Positions 53,137-62,698 of a stretch of DNA of 64,000 bases are shown here, piece after piece. Source of the stretch: GCA-002708315 sp963676635 (GTDB lineage: Bacteria; Bacteroidota; Bacteroidia; Bacteroidales; F082). The DNA lies in contig OY781105.1 of the NCBI GenBank assembly GCA_963676635.1, positions 2,046,001 through 2,110,000 on the forward strand, given 5' to 3'. The notes beneath the pieces were generated by a model that saw only the letters and a list, made by a program, of their open reading frames with translations, had not been told where the DNA came from and did not search any database. Each line of letters begins with the position of its first letter. Positions within the stretch are counted from its first letter, which is position 1. Position numbers and translations under genes: made by a program.

Positions 53137-54492
53137 CTACAGCAATTCATTAGCAAGATTAGCAAGCTCGGACCTTTCCCCCTTTTCAAGTCTCACATGA
53201 GCATAAATTTCGTGATGTTTAATTTTATCAATAAGCACAGAAAGACCGTTAGATTGAGAGTCGAGATAAGGAGTATCAATCTGATAAATATCACCAGTAA
53301 ATATAATCTTAGTATTTTCACCGGCACGTGTAATAATAGTCTTTATTTCATGCGGAGTAAGATTCTGAGCCTCATCAACAATAAAACAAATATTTGAGAT
53401 ACTACGCCCCCGGATATAAGCAAGGGGAGTAATCAGAAGCTTCTCATTTTCAATAGCATCACTAATACGTTTATATTCTTTATCCATTTCACCAAACTGA
53501 TTTTGGATAAACTTCATATTATCCCACAGAGGTTCCATATATGGATTAATCTTCTCATGAATATCACCAGGGAGGTAACCAATATCTTTATTACTAAGCG
53601 GAACAATAGGTCGTGCCAGATAAATCTGCTTGAAGTTACGACGTTGCTCCCATGCACCAGCAAGAGCCAATAACGTTTTCCCTGTGCCAGCAACACCCTG
53701 AAGTGTTACCAGTTTTACTTCAGGATTAAGAATTGCATGCAAAGCAAAAACCTGTTCGGCATTACGAGGAATTATTCTCGAAACACTACGTTTTTCAACA
53801 CGTTCAACCCTTTGAGTAATGGGATTAAAAAAAGCAAGGGCCGATGAACCCGGACTCTTTAATATATAATAATGATTTGCATAATACTCCTCCAAACCGA
53901 GTTCATCCTTCTCGCAGAAACCTTTTGAATACAAGTTATCAATAACTTCGGGATTTACATCCTCAATTACAGAGCTACCAGTATAAAGTGACTCAATATT
54001 CTTTACCTTACCTGTTTCAAAATCCTCAGCAGCCATATTCATCGACTTGGCTTTAAGCCTGAGATTTATATCCTTGCTAACAAGAATTACTTTTCTATCA
54101 GGATAATCTTCTCTTAACTTAATAGCAGCATTTAGTATCCTATGATCAGGTTTATTATCATCAAACACTTCACGAGCATCCAGCTTACTTTGCTCATTCA
54201 TCACTACTTTAAACCGTCCCTTTTCAGGACCGTTTAATCTGCGCCAGTTTTTCATTGTCGACTTACCGGAAATAGAATCCAGAAATCTTATAAACTCACG
54301 AGCCTCAAAGTTCTTAATACTATTACCCTTTTTAAAATTATCGAGTTCCTCAAGAACAGTAATAGGAATAGCTACATCATTATCATCAAACTCATTGATA
54401 GCATTGTGATTGTATAAGATTACTGATGTATCGAGAACGAATATCTTTTTATTATCATCAGATTTTTTGCCGGTAGTATTACTTTTAGCCAT
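53137..54492 (-). CDS. PhoH-family ATPase with PIN domain (PhoH2-like)
   Basis: A 451-residue fusion of an N-terminal PIN ribonuclease domain (about 15-150) and a PhoH ATPase. The PIN part has FVLDTSVILYN, VLEELDNFK and acidic residues in KLDAREVFDD. The ATPase has LQGVAGTGKTLLALAGA, FIVDEAQNLTP and IIFTGD. This PhoH2 arrangement couples RNA unwinding and cleavage. It stands as a single gene on the minus strand, and its 3' side faces palindrome array 3. Confidence 0.92.
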   Translation of the reverse strand: MAKSNTTGKKSDDNKKIFVLDTSVILYNHNAINEFDDNDVAIPITVLEELDNFKKGNSIKNFEAREFIRFLDSISGKSTMKNWRRLNGPEKGRFKVVMNEQSKLDAREVFDDNKPDHRILNAAIKLREDYPDRKVILVSKDINLRLKAKSMNMAAEDFETGKVKNIESLYTGSSVIEDVNPEVIDNLYSKGFCEKDELGLEEYYANHYYILKSPGSSALAFFNPITQRVERVEKRSVSRIIPRNAEQVFALHAILNPEVKLVTLQGVAGTGKTLLALAGAWEQRRNFKQIYLARPIVPLSNKDIGYLPGDIHEKINPYMEPLWDNMKFIQNQFGEMDKEYKRISDAIENEKLLITPLAYIRGRSISNICFIVDEAQNLTPHEIKTIITRAGENTKIIFTGDIYQIDTPYLDSQSNGLSVLIDKIKHHEIYAHVRLEKGERSELANLANELL

Positions 54493-54648
54493 AGAAAAGA
54501 TGTTTGTTGATGACCGTAAATGTAAAATAAAAAAGGGCTATTATCACATCTCTGCTAAATATGTTTCAACAAGGTTAGGTTAAGAAATAATCTAATAGCT
54601 GGCAAGAATTAAAACATCAGCAAACCGTTAATGTTTATTATTCTGCTT

Positions 54649-57600
54649 TTACCTAACCAACATCATAGTTCCCTGTTGTACTTTTGTTAACGGTATCAGG
54701 GATTCGTATTCCCGGTATGATATGCGTACTATGTAGCTGCCTGCCATACATGGAGTGCCTTTGTAGGTTCCATCCCATTTTGTGTTTATATCTGCCGACT
54801 CAAATATCTTTTGTCCCCAACGATTATATATACTCAGTGAATACAGCTTTGCATAATCATAACGGGCAACCACGCCATAGGTGTCGTTTAATCCGTCGCC
54901 GTTGGGGGTAAAGGCATTGGGAAGAATAAATGGGTCTGTGTCCCATAATACATATACTGAATCTGTGGATTTGCAACCATCCTCTGACGTTACTTGTACA
55001 CTATACTCTCCTGATGTGTCTATGATTATGGCACTTGATGTTGAACCCGTATTCCATATATAGTATTCTCCTTCACTGCCTGCGTCCAGTACATATCCCT
55101 GCTCTGCCCATAATGTGTCGTATTCATTAAAACTTATTTGTGGTGAGGGGATTACCAGTATCTCTGTTTGCTTGGCCTCAGTACAATTGGCTGTGTCTTG
55201 TACTTCAAGGGTATAGGCGCCCTGCATGTTTTGCTGTATGTTTGGTATCCATAAGTATTCTTCATCTGAACTATAATCATCAGGGCCTTCCCAACTATAG
55301 GTAACATCACCACTGCCTCCCTCAACAAAAACCCATATATTTACTTCTTCGCCCTGGCAATAACTGTAGTTGTTATTCATTATTATATCAGGTGGTGTGT
55401 ACACTCGTACCTCTCCTGTGGTATAACTGGCTGGTATCTCTTCTCCCGATTCATTATAAAAGTTACTCTCCCCGGGTGATGCTTCCCAGCTGATGCCTGT
55501 TAAACCCTCTTCATTACATTTAAATACAAGCTCCAGTATAGTTGTTTTATCCTGCAATGTCAGAGGGACTGTTCCCTCCCAGTTTATATATACCTTATTA
55601 TTATTTGTTTGCGTGCTTATGGTAATACCCTCTTCCAATTCTTCTACAATATTGGTATATCCTTCACAGGTGAGCATTGTATTATCATATTCCAATACTG
55701 CATTAAATCTCTTGATATCCTTAAAATCACTTACTATTAGTGGGTTCGTTGCCGCATTGCCTATACATGCATAATCATCTCCTGCTATTGCCTCTACTAG
55801 CTGCGTATTATGACTTATTATTTCTACTGCCATTTCTGCTTCACAGCCATACCTGTCCTTTACCACACATATATATATTCCGGCTGCAAGGCCGGTAAAG
55901 CTGCCGTTGTTATACTGGTATGTTTGTCCGTTATTGATGGAGTACCACAAGCTGTCTTCCGTACTTGTTGCTGTTATTATTATCTCTCCATTACTTGTAT
56001 GGTTTGTTTCGGGTATTGTTGTGATGTTTGTTATTTGAGGACCAGCAATATCAAGTATCTCCACCGGATTAAAACTCCAGGGGGTCTCTCCATTGCCTAA
56101 TTCCCTTGCTCGTAGTGTGTAACTGCCTCCTCCAAGGCTTGTAAATGAGTTACTGTTTTGCCAACTTGTCCCATTATCTATGGAATATTCAAATGGACCA
56201 CCTGTATGTGATGAAGCATATATTATTATTTCCCCGGTATCCTGTCCACAGTGGGAGTCTTTGGTATCGACACTATCGATTACTATCGTACCGGAACTTA
56301 TGGTATAAGCCCGTGATAAGCTAACACATCCGTTGCCATCTGTTATTTCCAGGTAGTAGTTGCCCTCTGACAGATTATATAAATCCAATGTATCACCAAT
56401 TATGTTTCCATCACTGTCATACCATTGAAATGTTAAAGGGGGTGTTCCATCTACCATTAACCCGGTAATACTGCCTGTTGACCCTCCTGGTGTTGTGGGT
56501 TGTACCTGTAGGTTTTGTTCGTTTATCTGTGCCGTTGGATACCAGCCTACATGTATGGTATCATAGCCAGTGCATCCGGATGTGTTTCTTACTCTTACCC
56601 GGTAATTGCCTGTATCGCTTACAGTCAGCTGGTATAGGTTTTGACCGAAAGCTATGATGGCTGTATCGTTCTCCCAGGTATATGTTCCCGGTGCTGTTCC
56701 TGCATCAAGGGTTATTTGTGTGCTTTCACATACTATTATATCCCCTCCAAGATCGGGCTCAGGAGATTGTTTGATGGTTACTATACGTGAGGTCTCCTCT
56801 ATTCTTTGGTTCATAAAGGCCGTGGTGTCATAGTATTCCACGGTAGCATGTACCTCGTATTCACCGGCGGCATTATAAATATGTTCAGGGTTTATTTCTG
56901 TTACCGACGGACTACCATCGCCAAAATCCCAGGTAATCTCCAAGGGGTTAATAAAGTTTGGCTTGAATTGTATTGGTGACCCTGAGCAGCTGCCTTCCCA
57001 TTCAAAACGATAGAGGTAGTCGAGCATTATGTTTTGGAAGAATACAGACACCGTTTGGTAGCCACAAGAAAGTACACTATTTTGAAAATCACATCCAACG
57101 CCTCTTATCCAGGGTTTATTTATTACACCCATACTATCGCTATAAGAATAAATATTTTCTCCTGTACAATATATCCTGCCATCCCTTGCAAGCTGCAATC
57201 CATTCGCCTGTCCACTGCCAATATATATTTCTGATTGTTTAAACAGCGCTGAATCATATATATATTGCATATCATATTGGAATAACTCATAGCAATAAGA
57301 TCCCTGATTCTCATTAAAGTATGTTAAATACAGAAGCTTTGAATCTGGTGAAAATTCAACTGCCCATGGTTCATAATCTTTAATATATAATTCTCTTCTA
57401 CCTATTGTAAACAATTGGTTAATTTTACCTAAACCTGGATCAAAACTGCAAATATCAAAAGTCTGGTCATAATAATTTACAGGTGCTTCATTCATATATG
57501 CAGTAACTAAGTATTTTTTATCAGGAGATATTTTCATACTGCCCATAAGGTCATTTCGATAATTAACATACTTAACTTCATTTACTACTGGGGCCATATT

Positions 57601-58200
57601 TAATCCACTAGGTGTAAGCAAATATGATAAATAAGCATCTTTTTCAGGGTCTCCTTCTTCATGGAAAGTACGTGTTATAACCCATATATCTCTTTTATTA
57701 ATATGTTTTACTGCTGTTATCTTATCCAGGGCATTATCTCCCATGTTAATTTCTATATTCTTCTTCTCTGGTTCAACACCTCCAAGACCATTGTCAAGTT
57801 TCATATTTACAACAGAATAATGAAACCCCATAGGAAAGTCCTGAGCACTAACACTAAAAACATAATACTTTGAATCCGATCCCGGCAATGGCACTATTAA
57901 TGCTCCCTGGCTTGTACCATCATGTCCAATTATCCCATCTCCATTTTGCATTATATCACCATCACGGTTCCAGATTGTTGTACCTGAAAAACTAAAAAGA
58001 AAATTTCCCAAAGAATCACTCATGGTTGCATTTGCATCGTTTGAATAATGTCCTACTCCAGCTAAAACAACAGGATTACCACTATTAAAATCAAGCCCCA
58101 CATGAAAGCCAAAATGCCAGATGTTTGCCTCGTTTTGACTGTATATTGCTTCTGTGAATAACAGAAATAATACTACTAATATGGGGATTGATTTTTTCAT
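54649..58200 (-). CDS. Giant type B T9SS protein, cassette copy A
   Basis: A 1183-residue secreted protein. Signal peptide about 1-21. The N-terminal part (about 25-395) resembles a propeller-type beta domain and opens NIWHFGFHVGLDFNSGN. Then follow a PKD domain (about 401-476, ITWDFGDGSPSV), an Ig-like domain (480-552), SprB-like repeats (about 556-800), a cohesin-like domain (about 801-937) and two Ig-like domains. The type B sorting domain covers about 1090-1183 (LPNAFTPNGDGLNDTYGV, IYNRWGQKIFES). It should be carried across the outer membrane by T9SS and act in adhesion or gliding. It lies 64 bases downstream of a 142-residue secreted protein gene. Copies B and C follow upstream. Confidence 0.85.
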   Translation of the reverse strand: MKKSIPILVVLFLLFTEAIYSQNEANIWHFGFHVGLDFNSGNPVVLAGVGHYSNDANATMSDSLGNFLFSFSGTTIWNRDGDIMQNGDGIIGHDGTSQGALIVPLPGSDSKYYVFSVSAQDFPMGFHYSVVNMKLDNGLGGVEPEKKNIEINMGDNALDKITAVKHINKRDIWVITRTFHEEGDPEKDAYLSYLLTPSGLNMAPVVNEVKYVNYRNDLMGSMKISPDKKYLVTAYMNEAPVNYYDQTFDICSFDPGLGKINQLFTIGRRELYIKDYEPWAVEFSPDSKLLYLTYFNENQGSYCYELFQYDMQYIYDSALFKQSEIYIGSGQANGLQLARDGRIYCTGENIYSYSDSMGVINKPWIRGVGCDFQNSVLSCGYQTVSVFFQNIMLDYLYRFEWEGSCSGSPIQFKPNFINPLEITWDFGDGSPSVTEINPEHIYNAAGEYEVHATVEYYDTTAFMNQRIEETSRIVTIKQSPEPDLGGDIIVCESTQITLDAGTAPGTYTWENDTAIIAFGQNLYQLTVSDTGNYRVRVRNTSGCTGYDTIHVGWYPTAQINEQNLQVQPTTPGGSTGSITGLMVDGTPPLTFQWYDSDGNIIGDTLDLYNLSEGNYYLEITDGNGCVSLSRAYTISSGTIVIDSVDTKDSHCGQDTGEIIIYASSHTGGPFEYSIDNGTSWQNSNSFTSLGGGSYTLRARELGNGETPWSFNPVEILDIAGPQITNITTIPETNHTSNGEIIITATSTEDSLWYSINNGQTYQYNNGSFTGLAAGIYICVVKDRYGCEAEMAVEIISHNTQLVEAIAGDDYACIGNAATNPLIVSDFKDIKRFNAVLEYDNTMLTCEGYTNIVEELEEGITISTQTNNNKVYINWEGTVPLTLQDKTTILELVFKCNEEGLTGISWEASPGESNFYNESGEEIPASYTTGEVRVYTPPDIIMNNNYSYCQGEEVNIWVFVEGGSGDVTYSWEGPDDYSSDEEYLWIPNIQQNMQGAYTLEVQDTANCTEAKQTEILVIPSPQISFNEYDTLWAEQGYVLDAGSEGEYYIWNTGSTSSAIIIDTSGEYSVQVTSEDGCKSTDSVYVLWDTDPFILPNAFTPNGDGLNDTYGVVARYDYAKLYSLSIYNRWGQKIFESADINTKWDGTYKGTPCMAGSYIVRISYREYESLIPLTKVQQGTMMLVR

Positions 58201-58264
58201 TTTAGTCTAATACTCACCATTTAGTTATAAAAATGAGGAGATTATTTGTTACATTAAACATAAA

Positions 58265-58693
58265 CTAAAGTAACACTTGATTTGCAGGAACAGTACCACT
58301 AACAAAATCATTTGAAGTAATACCAGTTGTAGTACTATGCCCCTGATCATAAACATCCAACGTAACATCATTTCCTGCCCTTACGGCACAATATATTATA
58401 AAGTCAGCAGAACCTGATAAACCAGCAATGTATGGTTCCATATCATCTGATACATCAAAAACATAGGATAAGGTTGTATAATACAGAAAACCACTTCCTA
58501 AATTATTTACCACTATTACATCATTGGTAACATCATATATTGTTATCCACACGCCGTAGCCATCGGTACTTTGATCTAATGGCGTTGGCCAGTTACTTGT
58601 GGGTGACCACGATGTACTTACTGTATAACTCTGTGCATTTACACTAAAAATGCCTGCAAAAACTATTAATGCTATAAAAAAAAATTTTTTCAT
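58265..58693 (-). CDS. 142-residue secreted protein, cassette copy A
   Basis: The signal peptide is residues 1-21 (ending VNAQ). The mature part is beta-rich and Gly/Thr/Asp-rich, with no cysteine pair and no T9SS sorting domain. I do not recognise a family. Between 58295 and 58651 the DNA is identical by eye to 62729-63085, yet the ends differ: the signal peptide and last ten residues (TVPANQVLL here, QVGANFVYL in the other copy). It precedes the giant protein gene by 64 bases, so a partner, chaperone or surface subunit role is likely. Confidence 0.7.
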   Translation of the reverse strand: MKKFFFIALIVFAGIFSVNAQSYTVSTSWSPTSNWPTPLDQSTDGYGVWITIYDVTNDVIVVNNLGSGFLYYTTLSYVFDVSDDMEPYIAGLSGSADFIIYCAVRAGNDVTLDVYDQGHSTTTGITSNDFVSGTVPANQVLL

Positions 58694-58737
58694 ATTTAAA
58701 AAATTAAAATTTTGTGATAAGTAATATTACTTAATAC

Positions 58738-58768
58738 TTGACTTAATTATCCCAATTTTGTAGCTTTG
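58738..58768 (+). promoter_or_regulatory. Promoter in the cassette spacer (copy A)
   Basis: TTG (58738-58740) and TAGCTTTG (58761-58768) are spaced by 20 bases, an excellent -33/-7 match pointing away from the 142-residue gene. The -7 element is the left arm of a perfect 12-bp inverted repeat (58760-58771 with 58784-58795). The same unit recurs at 63179-63209. Confidence 0.6.
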
Positions 58769-58798
58769 CAGGACTTGTATTGGCTGCAAAGCTACTTT

Positions 58799-58840
58799 AG
58801 CCACCATGGACGGGATTGTTCCACGGTGGCTTATTTTATT
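58799..58840 (+). terminator. Terminator-like hairpin in the cassette spacer (copy A)
   Basis: The stem is AGCCACCATGG with CCACGGTGGCT (one G-T pair), loop of 11, followed by TTATTTTATT-like sequence. Placed about 25 bases after the predicted start, it would yield an RNA of only about 65 bases, or it may control reading of the 50-codon frame whose ATG is in its left arm. Confidence 0.5.
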
Positions 58841-58958
58841 AACCTGTTCATATTTTTATTATTTATCATGTTTTATCCTTGTTTTCTTATTCTTTAATGC
58901 CCATGTTATCTGCCGTTGTTTCCACTTATTCATCCTGTCTTTATTCATAATATACTGA
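58806..58958 (+). CDS. Candidate 50-residue hydrophobic peptide, copy A
   Basis: Open frame from ATG 58806 to TGA 58958, behind a good promoter. The peptide starts MDGIVPRWLILLTC and is otherwise very rich in Phe, Ile, Leu, Tyr and Cys, enough for one or two membrane helices. The second spacer has the same frame without indels (63247-63399), but most substitutions change the residue. Small hydrophobic peptides of this kind are typical of type I toxins. A chance frame in T-rich DNA is equally possible. Confidence 0.35.
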   Translation: MDGIVPRWLILLTCSYFYYLSCFILVFLFFNAHVICRCFHLFILSLFIIY

Positions 58959-59008
58959 GTATGTGTTAATATAGCTTATAGCACCACAAAGTTATAAAAA
59001 CTTTTCTC

Positions 59009-59038
59009 AAAAAAAAAAAAAAAAAAAGAGGTTTTTTT
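59009..59038. repeat. Homopolymer A19 with GAGG T7, copy A
   Basis: Nineteen A, then GAGG and seven T. On the minus strand it reads A7-CCTC-T19 and lies 40 bases after the copy B stop codon, so the long T run can serve as a terminator. The equivalent tract in the next spacer (63450-63465) has 16 A, so its length varies. Confidence 0.75.
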
Positions 59039-59077
59039 GTTATCATTTATTAACAGTATAAAAACATTGCCTGTCCT

Positions 59078-62000
59078 CTACCTCACCAACATCACAGTTC
59101 CCTGTTGTACTTTTGTTACCGGTATCAGGGAGTCGTATTCCCGATATGATATGCGTACTATATAGCTGCCTGACATACATGGCGTGCCTTTGTAGGTTCC
59201 ATCCCATTTTGTGTTTATATCTGCCGACTCAAATATCTTTTGTCCCCAACGATTATATATACTCAGTGAATACAACTTTGCATAATCATAACGGGCAACC
59301 ACGCCATAAGTGTCGTTTAATCCGTCGCCGTTGGGGGTAAAGGCATTGGGTAGAATAAATGGGTCTGTGTCCCATAATACATATACTGAATCTGTGGATT
59401 TGCAACCGTCTTCTGATGTTACCTGTACACTGTACTCTCCTGCTGTGTCTATGATTATGGCACTTGATGTTGAACCCGTATTCCATATATAGTATTCCCC
59501 TTCAATGCCTGCGTCCAGTACATATCCCTGCTCTGCCCACAATGTGTCGTATTCATTAAAACTTATTTGTGGTGAGGGGATTACCAGTATCTCTGTTTGT
59601 TTGGACTCAGTACAATTGGCTGTGTCTTGTACTTCAAGGGTATAGGTGCCCTGCATGTTTTGCTGTATGTTTGGTATCCATAAGTATTCTTCATCTGAAC
59701 TATAATCATCAGGGCCTTCCCAACTATAGGTTACATCACCACTGCCTCCCTCAACATAAGCCCATATGTTTACTTCTTCGCCCTGGCAATAACTGTAGTT
59801 GTTATTCATTATTATATCAGGTGGTGTGTACACTCGTACCTCTCCTGTGGTATAACTGGCTGGTATCTCTTCTCCCGATTCATTATAAAAGTTACTCTCT
59901 CCGGGTGATGCTTCCCAACTGATGCCTGTTAAACCCTCTTCATTACATTTAAATACAAGCTCAAGTATAGTTGTTTTATCCTGCAATGTCAGAGGGACTG
60001 TTCCCTCCCAGTTTATATATACCTTATTATTATTTGTTTGCGTGCTTATGGTAATTCCTTCTTCCAATTCTTCTACAATATTGGTATATCCTTCACAGGT
60101 GAGCATTGTATTATCATATTCCAATACTGCATTAAATCTCTTAATATCCTTAAAATCACTTACTATTAGTGGGTTCGTTGCCGCATTGCCTATACATGCA
60201 TAATCATCTCCTGCTATGGCCTCTACTAGCTGCGTATTATGACTTATTATTTCTACTGCCATTTCTGCTTCACAGCCAAAGCTGTCCTTTACCACACATA
60301 TATATATTCCGGCTGCAAGGCCGGTAAAGCTGCCGTTGTTATACTGGTATGTTTGTCCGTTATCGATGGAGTACCACAAGCTGTCTTCCGTGCTTGTTGC
60401 TGTTATTACTATCTCTCCATTACTTGTATGGTTTGTTTCGGGTATTGTTGTGATGTTTGTTATTTGAGGACCAGCAATATCAAGTATCTCCACCGGATTA
60501 AAACTCCAGGGGGTCTCTCCATTGCCTAATTCCCTTGCTCGTAGTGTGTAACTGCCTCCTCCAAGGTTTATAAATGTATTACTGCTCTGCCAGTTTGTAC
60601 CATTATCTATGGAATACTCAAATGGACCACCTGTATGTGATGATGCATATATTATTATTTCCCCGATATCCTGTCCACAGTGGGAGTCTTTGGTATCGAC
60701 ACTATCGATTACTATCGTACCGGAACTTATGGTATAAGCCCGTGATAAGCTAACACATCCGTTGCCATCTGTTATTTCCAGGTAGTAGTTGCCCTCTGAC
60801 AGATTATATAAATCCAGTGTATCTCCAACTATGTTTCCATCACTATCATACCATTGAAATGTTAAAGGGGGTGTTCCATCTACCGTTAGTCCGGTAATAC
60901 TGCCTGTTGACCCTCCTGGTGTTGTGGGTTGTACCTGTAGGTTTTGTTCGTTTATCTGTGCCGTTGGATACCAGCCTACATGTATGGTATCATAGCCAGT
61001 GCATCCGGATGTGTTTGTCACTCTTACCCGGTAATTGCCTGTATCGCTTACAGTCATCTGGTATAGGTTTTGACCAAAAGCTATGGTGGCTGTGTCGTTC
61101 TCCCAGGTATATGTTCCCGGTGTTGTTCCTGCATCAAGGGTTATTTGTGTGCTTTCACATACTATTATATCCACTCCAAGATAGGGCTCAGGGGATTGTT
61201 CTATGGTTACTACACGTGAAGTCTCTTCTATCCGTTGGTTCATAAAGGCCGTTGTGTCATAGTATTCCACGGTAGCATGTACCTCGTACTCACCAGCGGC
61301 ATTATAAATATGTTCAGGGTTTATTTCTGTTACCGGCGGACTACCATCGCCAAAGTCCCAGGTAATCTCCAAGGGGTTGATAAAGTTTGGCTTGAATTGT
61401 ATTGGGGCGCCTGAGCAGCTTCCTTCCCATTCAAATCGGTAGAGGTAGTCGAGCATTATGTTTTGGAAGATAATGGGAACAACACCCTCCCCCATGTATA
61501 TAGCATTATTCTGGAAATCACAGGCTATTCCACGCTTCCATGGTTTGTTTATTACACCAAGAGTATCTGCTTTTATATAAACTTTATTTACTCTGTTACC
61601 GGTACAATAAATCTTTCCATCCCTGGCAAGCTGCAATCCATTAGCCTGACCCCTTCCTATATATATTTCTGATTGTTTAAACAACGTTGAATCATATATA
61701 TATTGCATATCATATTGGAATAACTCATAGCAATAAGATCCCTGATTCTCATTAAAGTATGTTAAATACAGAAGCTTTGAATCTGGTGAAAATTCAACTG
61801 CCCATGGTTCATAATCTTTAATATATAATTCTCTTCTACCTATTGTAAACAATTGGTTAATTTTACCTAAACCTGGATCAAAACTGCAAATATCAAAAGT
61901 CTGGTCATAATAATTTACAGGTGCTTCATTCATATATGCAGTAACTAAGTATTTTTTATCAGGAGATATTTTCATACTGCCCATAAGGTCATTTCGATAA

Positions 62001-62638
62001 TTAACATACTTAACTTCATTTACTACTGGGGCCATATTTAATCCACTAGGTGTAAGCAAATATGATAAATAAGCATCTTTTTCAGGGTCTCCTTCTTCAT
62101 GGAAAGTACGTGTTATAACCCATATATCTCTTTTATTAATATGTTTTACTGCTGTTATCTTATCCAGGGCATTATCTCCCATGTTAATTTCTATATTCTT
62201 CTTCTCTGGTTCAACACCTCCAAGACCATTGTCAAGTTTCATATTTACAACAGAATAATGAAACCCCATAGGAAAGTCCTGAGCACTAACACTAAAAACA
62301 TAATACTTTGAATCCGATCCCGGCAATGGCACTATTAATGCTCCCTGGCTTGTACCATCATGTCCAATTATCCCATCTCCATTTTGCATTATATCACCAT
62401 CACAGTTCCAGATTGTTGTACCTGAAAAACTAAAAAGAAAATTTCCCAAAGAATCACTCATTGTGGCATTTGCAACGTTTGAGTAATGTGCAACGTTTGA
62501 TAATACAATAGGATTACCACTATTAAAATCAAGCCCCACATGACTGCCAAAATGCCAAATATTGACTTCATTTTGGCAATACAGTATTTCTACATAAAAA
62601 AGTAATAATACTGCTAATATGGGACTTGATTTTTTCAT
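59078..62638 (-). CDS. Giant type B T9SS protein, cassette copy B
   Basis: Paralogue of copy A with the same domain order: signal peptide, propeller-like part, PKD, SprB-like repeats, cohesin-like domain, Ig-like domains and type B sorting domain. ATG 62638 gives 1186 residues and a proper signal peptide (MKKSSPILAVLLLF); an earlier ATG at 62665 adds nine polar residues before it. Long blocks are near-identical to copy A. By contrast residues about 350-395 (NRVNKVYIKADTLGVINKPW and following) and the first 60 residues differ strongly. The patchwork suggests gene conversion with a region kept variable. Confidence 0.85.
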   Translation of the reverse strand: MKKSSPILAVLLLFYVEILYCQNEVNIWHFGSHVGLDFNSGNPIVLSNVAHYSNVANATMSDSLGNFLFSFSGTTIWNCDGDIMQNGDGIIGHDGTSQGALIVPLPGSDSKYYVFSVSAQDFPMGFHYSVVNMKLDNGLGGVEPEKKNIEINMGDNALDKITAVKHINKRDIWVITRTFHEEGDPEKDAYLSYLLTPSGLNMAPVVNEVKYVNYRNDLMGSMKISPDKKYLVTAYMNEAPVNYYDQTFDICSFDPGLGKINQLFTIGRRELYIKDYEPWAVEFSPDSKLLYLTYFNENQGSYCYELFQYDMQYIYDSTLFKQSEIYIGRGQANGLQLARDGKIYCTGNRVNKVYIKADTLGVINKPWKRGIACDFQNNAIYMGEGVVPIIFQNIMLDYLYRFEWEGSCSGAPIQFKPNFINPLEITWDFGDGSPPVTEINPEHIYNAAGEYEVHATVEYYDTTAFMNQRIEETSRVVTIEQSPEPYLGVDIIVCESTQITLDAGTTPGTYTWENDTATIAFGQNLYQMTVSDTGNYRVRVTNTSGCTGYDTIHVGWYPTAQINEQNLQVQPTTPGGSTGSITGLTVDGTPPLTFQWYDSDGNIVGDTLDLYNLSEGNYYLEITDGNGCVSLSRAYTISSGTIVIDSVDTKDSHCGQDIGEIIIYASSHTGGPFEYSIDNGTNWQSSNTFINLGGGSYTLRARELGNGETPWSFNPVEILDIAGPQITNITTIPETNHTSNGEIVITATSTEDSLWYSIDNGQTYQYNNGSFTGLAAGIYICVVKDSFGCEAEMAVEIISHNTQLVEAIAGDDYACIGNAATNPLIVSDFKDIKRFNAVLEYDNTMLTCEGYTNIVEELEEGITISTQTNNNKVYINWEGTVPLTLQDKTTILELVFKCNEEGLTGISWEASPGESNFYNESGEEIPASYTTGEVRVYTPPDIIMNNNYSYCQGEEVNIWAYVEGGSGDVTYSWEGPDDYSSDEEYLWIPNIQQNMQGTYTLEVQDTANCTESKQTEILVIPSPQISFNEYDTLWAEQGYVLDAGIEGEYYIWNTGSTSSAIIIDTAGEYSVQVTSEDGCKSTDSVYVLWDTDPFILPNAFTPNGDGLNDTYGVVARYDYAKLYSLSIYNRWGQKIFESADINTKWDGTYKGTPCMSGSYIVRISYREYDSLIPVTKVQQGTVMLVR

Positions 62639-62698
62639 GTTGATGATTAGATCATTATCTCTCATTTAAATTAATGAGTGATAAAATTTAATTCTCAA

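Noticed and set aside
54649..58200. Cohesin-like domain as evidence of a cellulosome
   Set aside because: No dockerin, cellulase or scaffoldin was seen; the domain is embedded among PKD and Ig-like repeats of a T9SS adhesin-type protein.
58803..58809. A Kozak-like context at the 50-codon frame
   Set aside because: It is part of the hairpin arm and has no meaning for bacterial translation.
59922..60529. Plus-strand open frames that recur inside both giant genes
   Set aside because: They lie antisense to conserved coding sequence and are conserved only because the minus-strand genes are near-identical.
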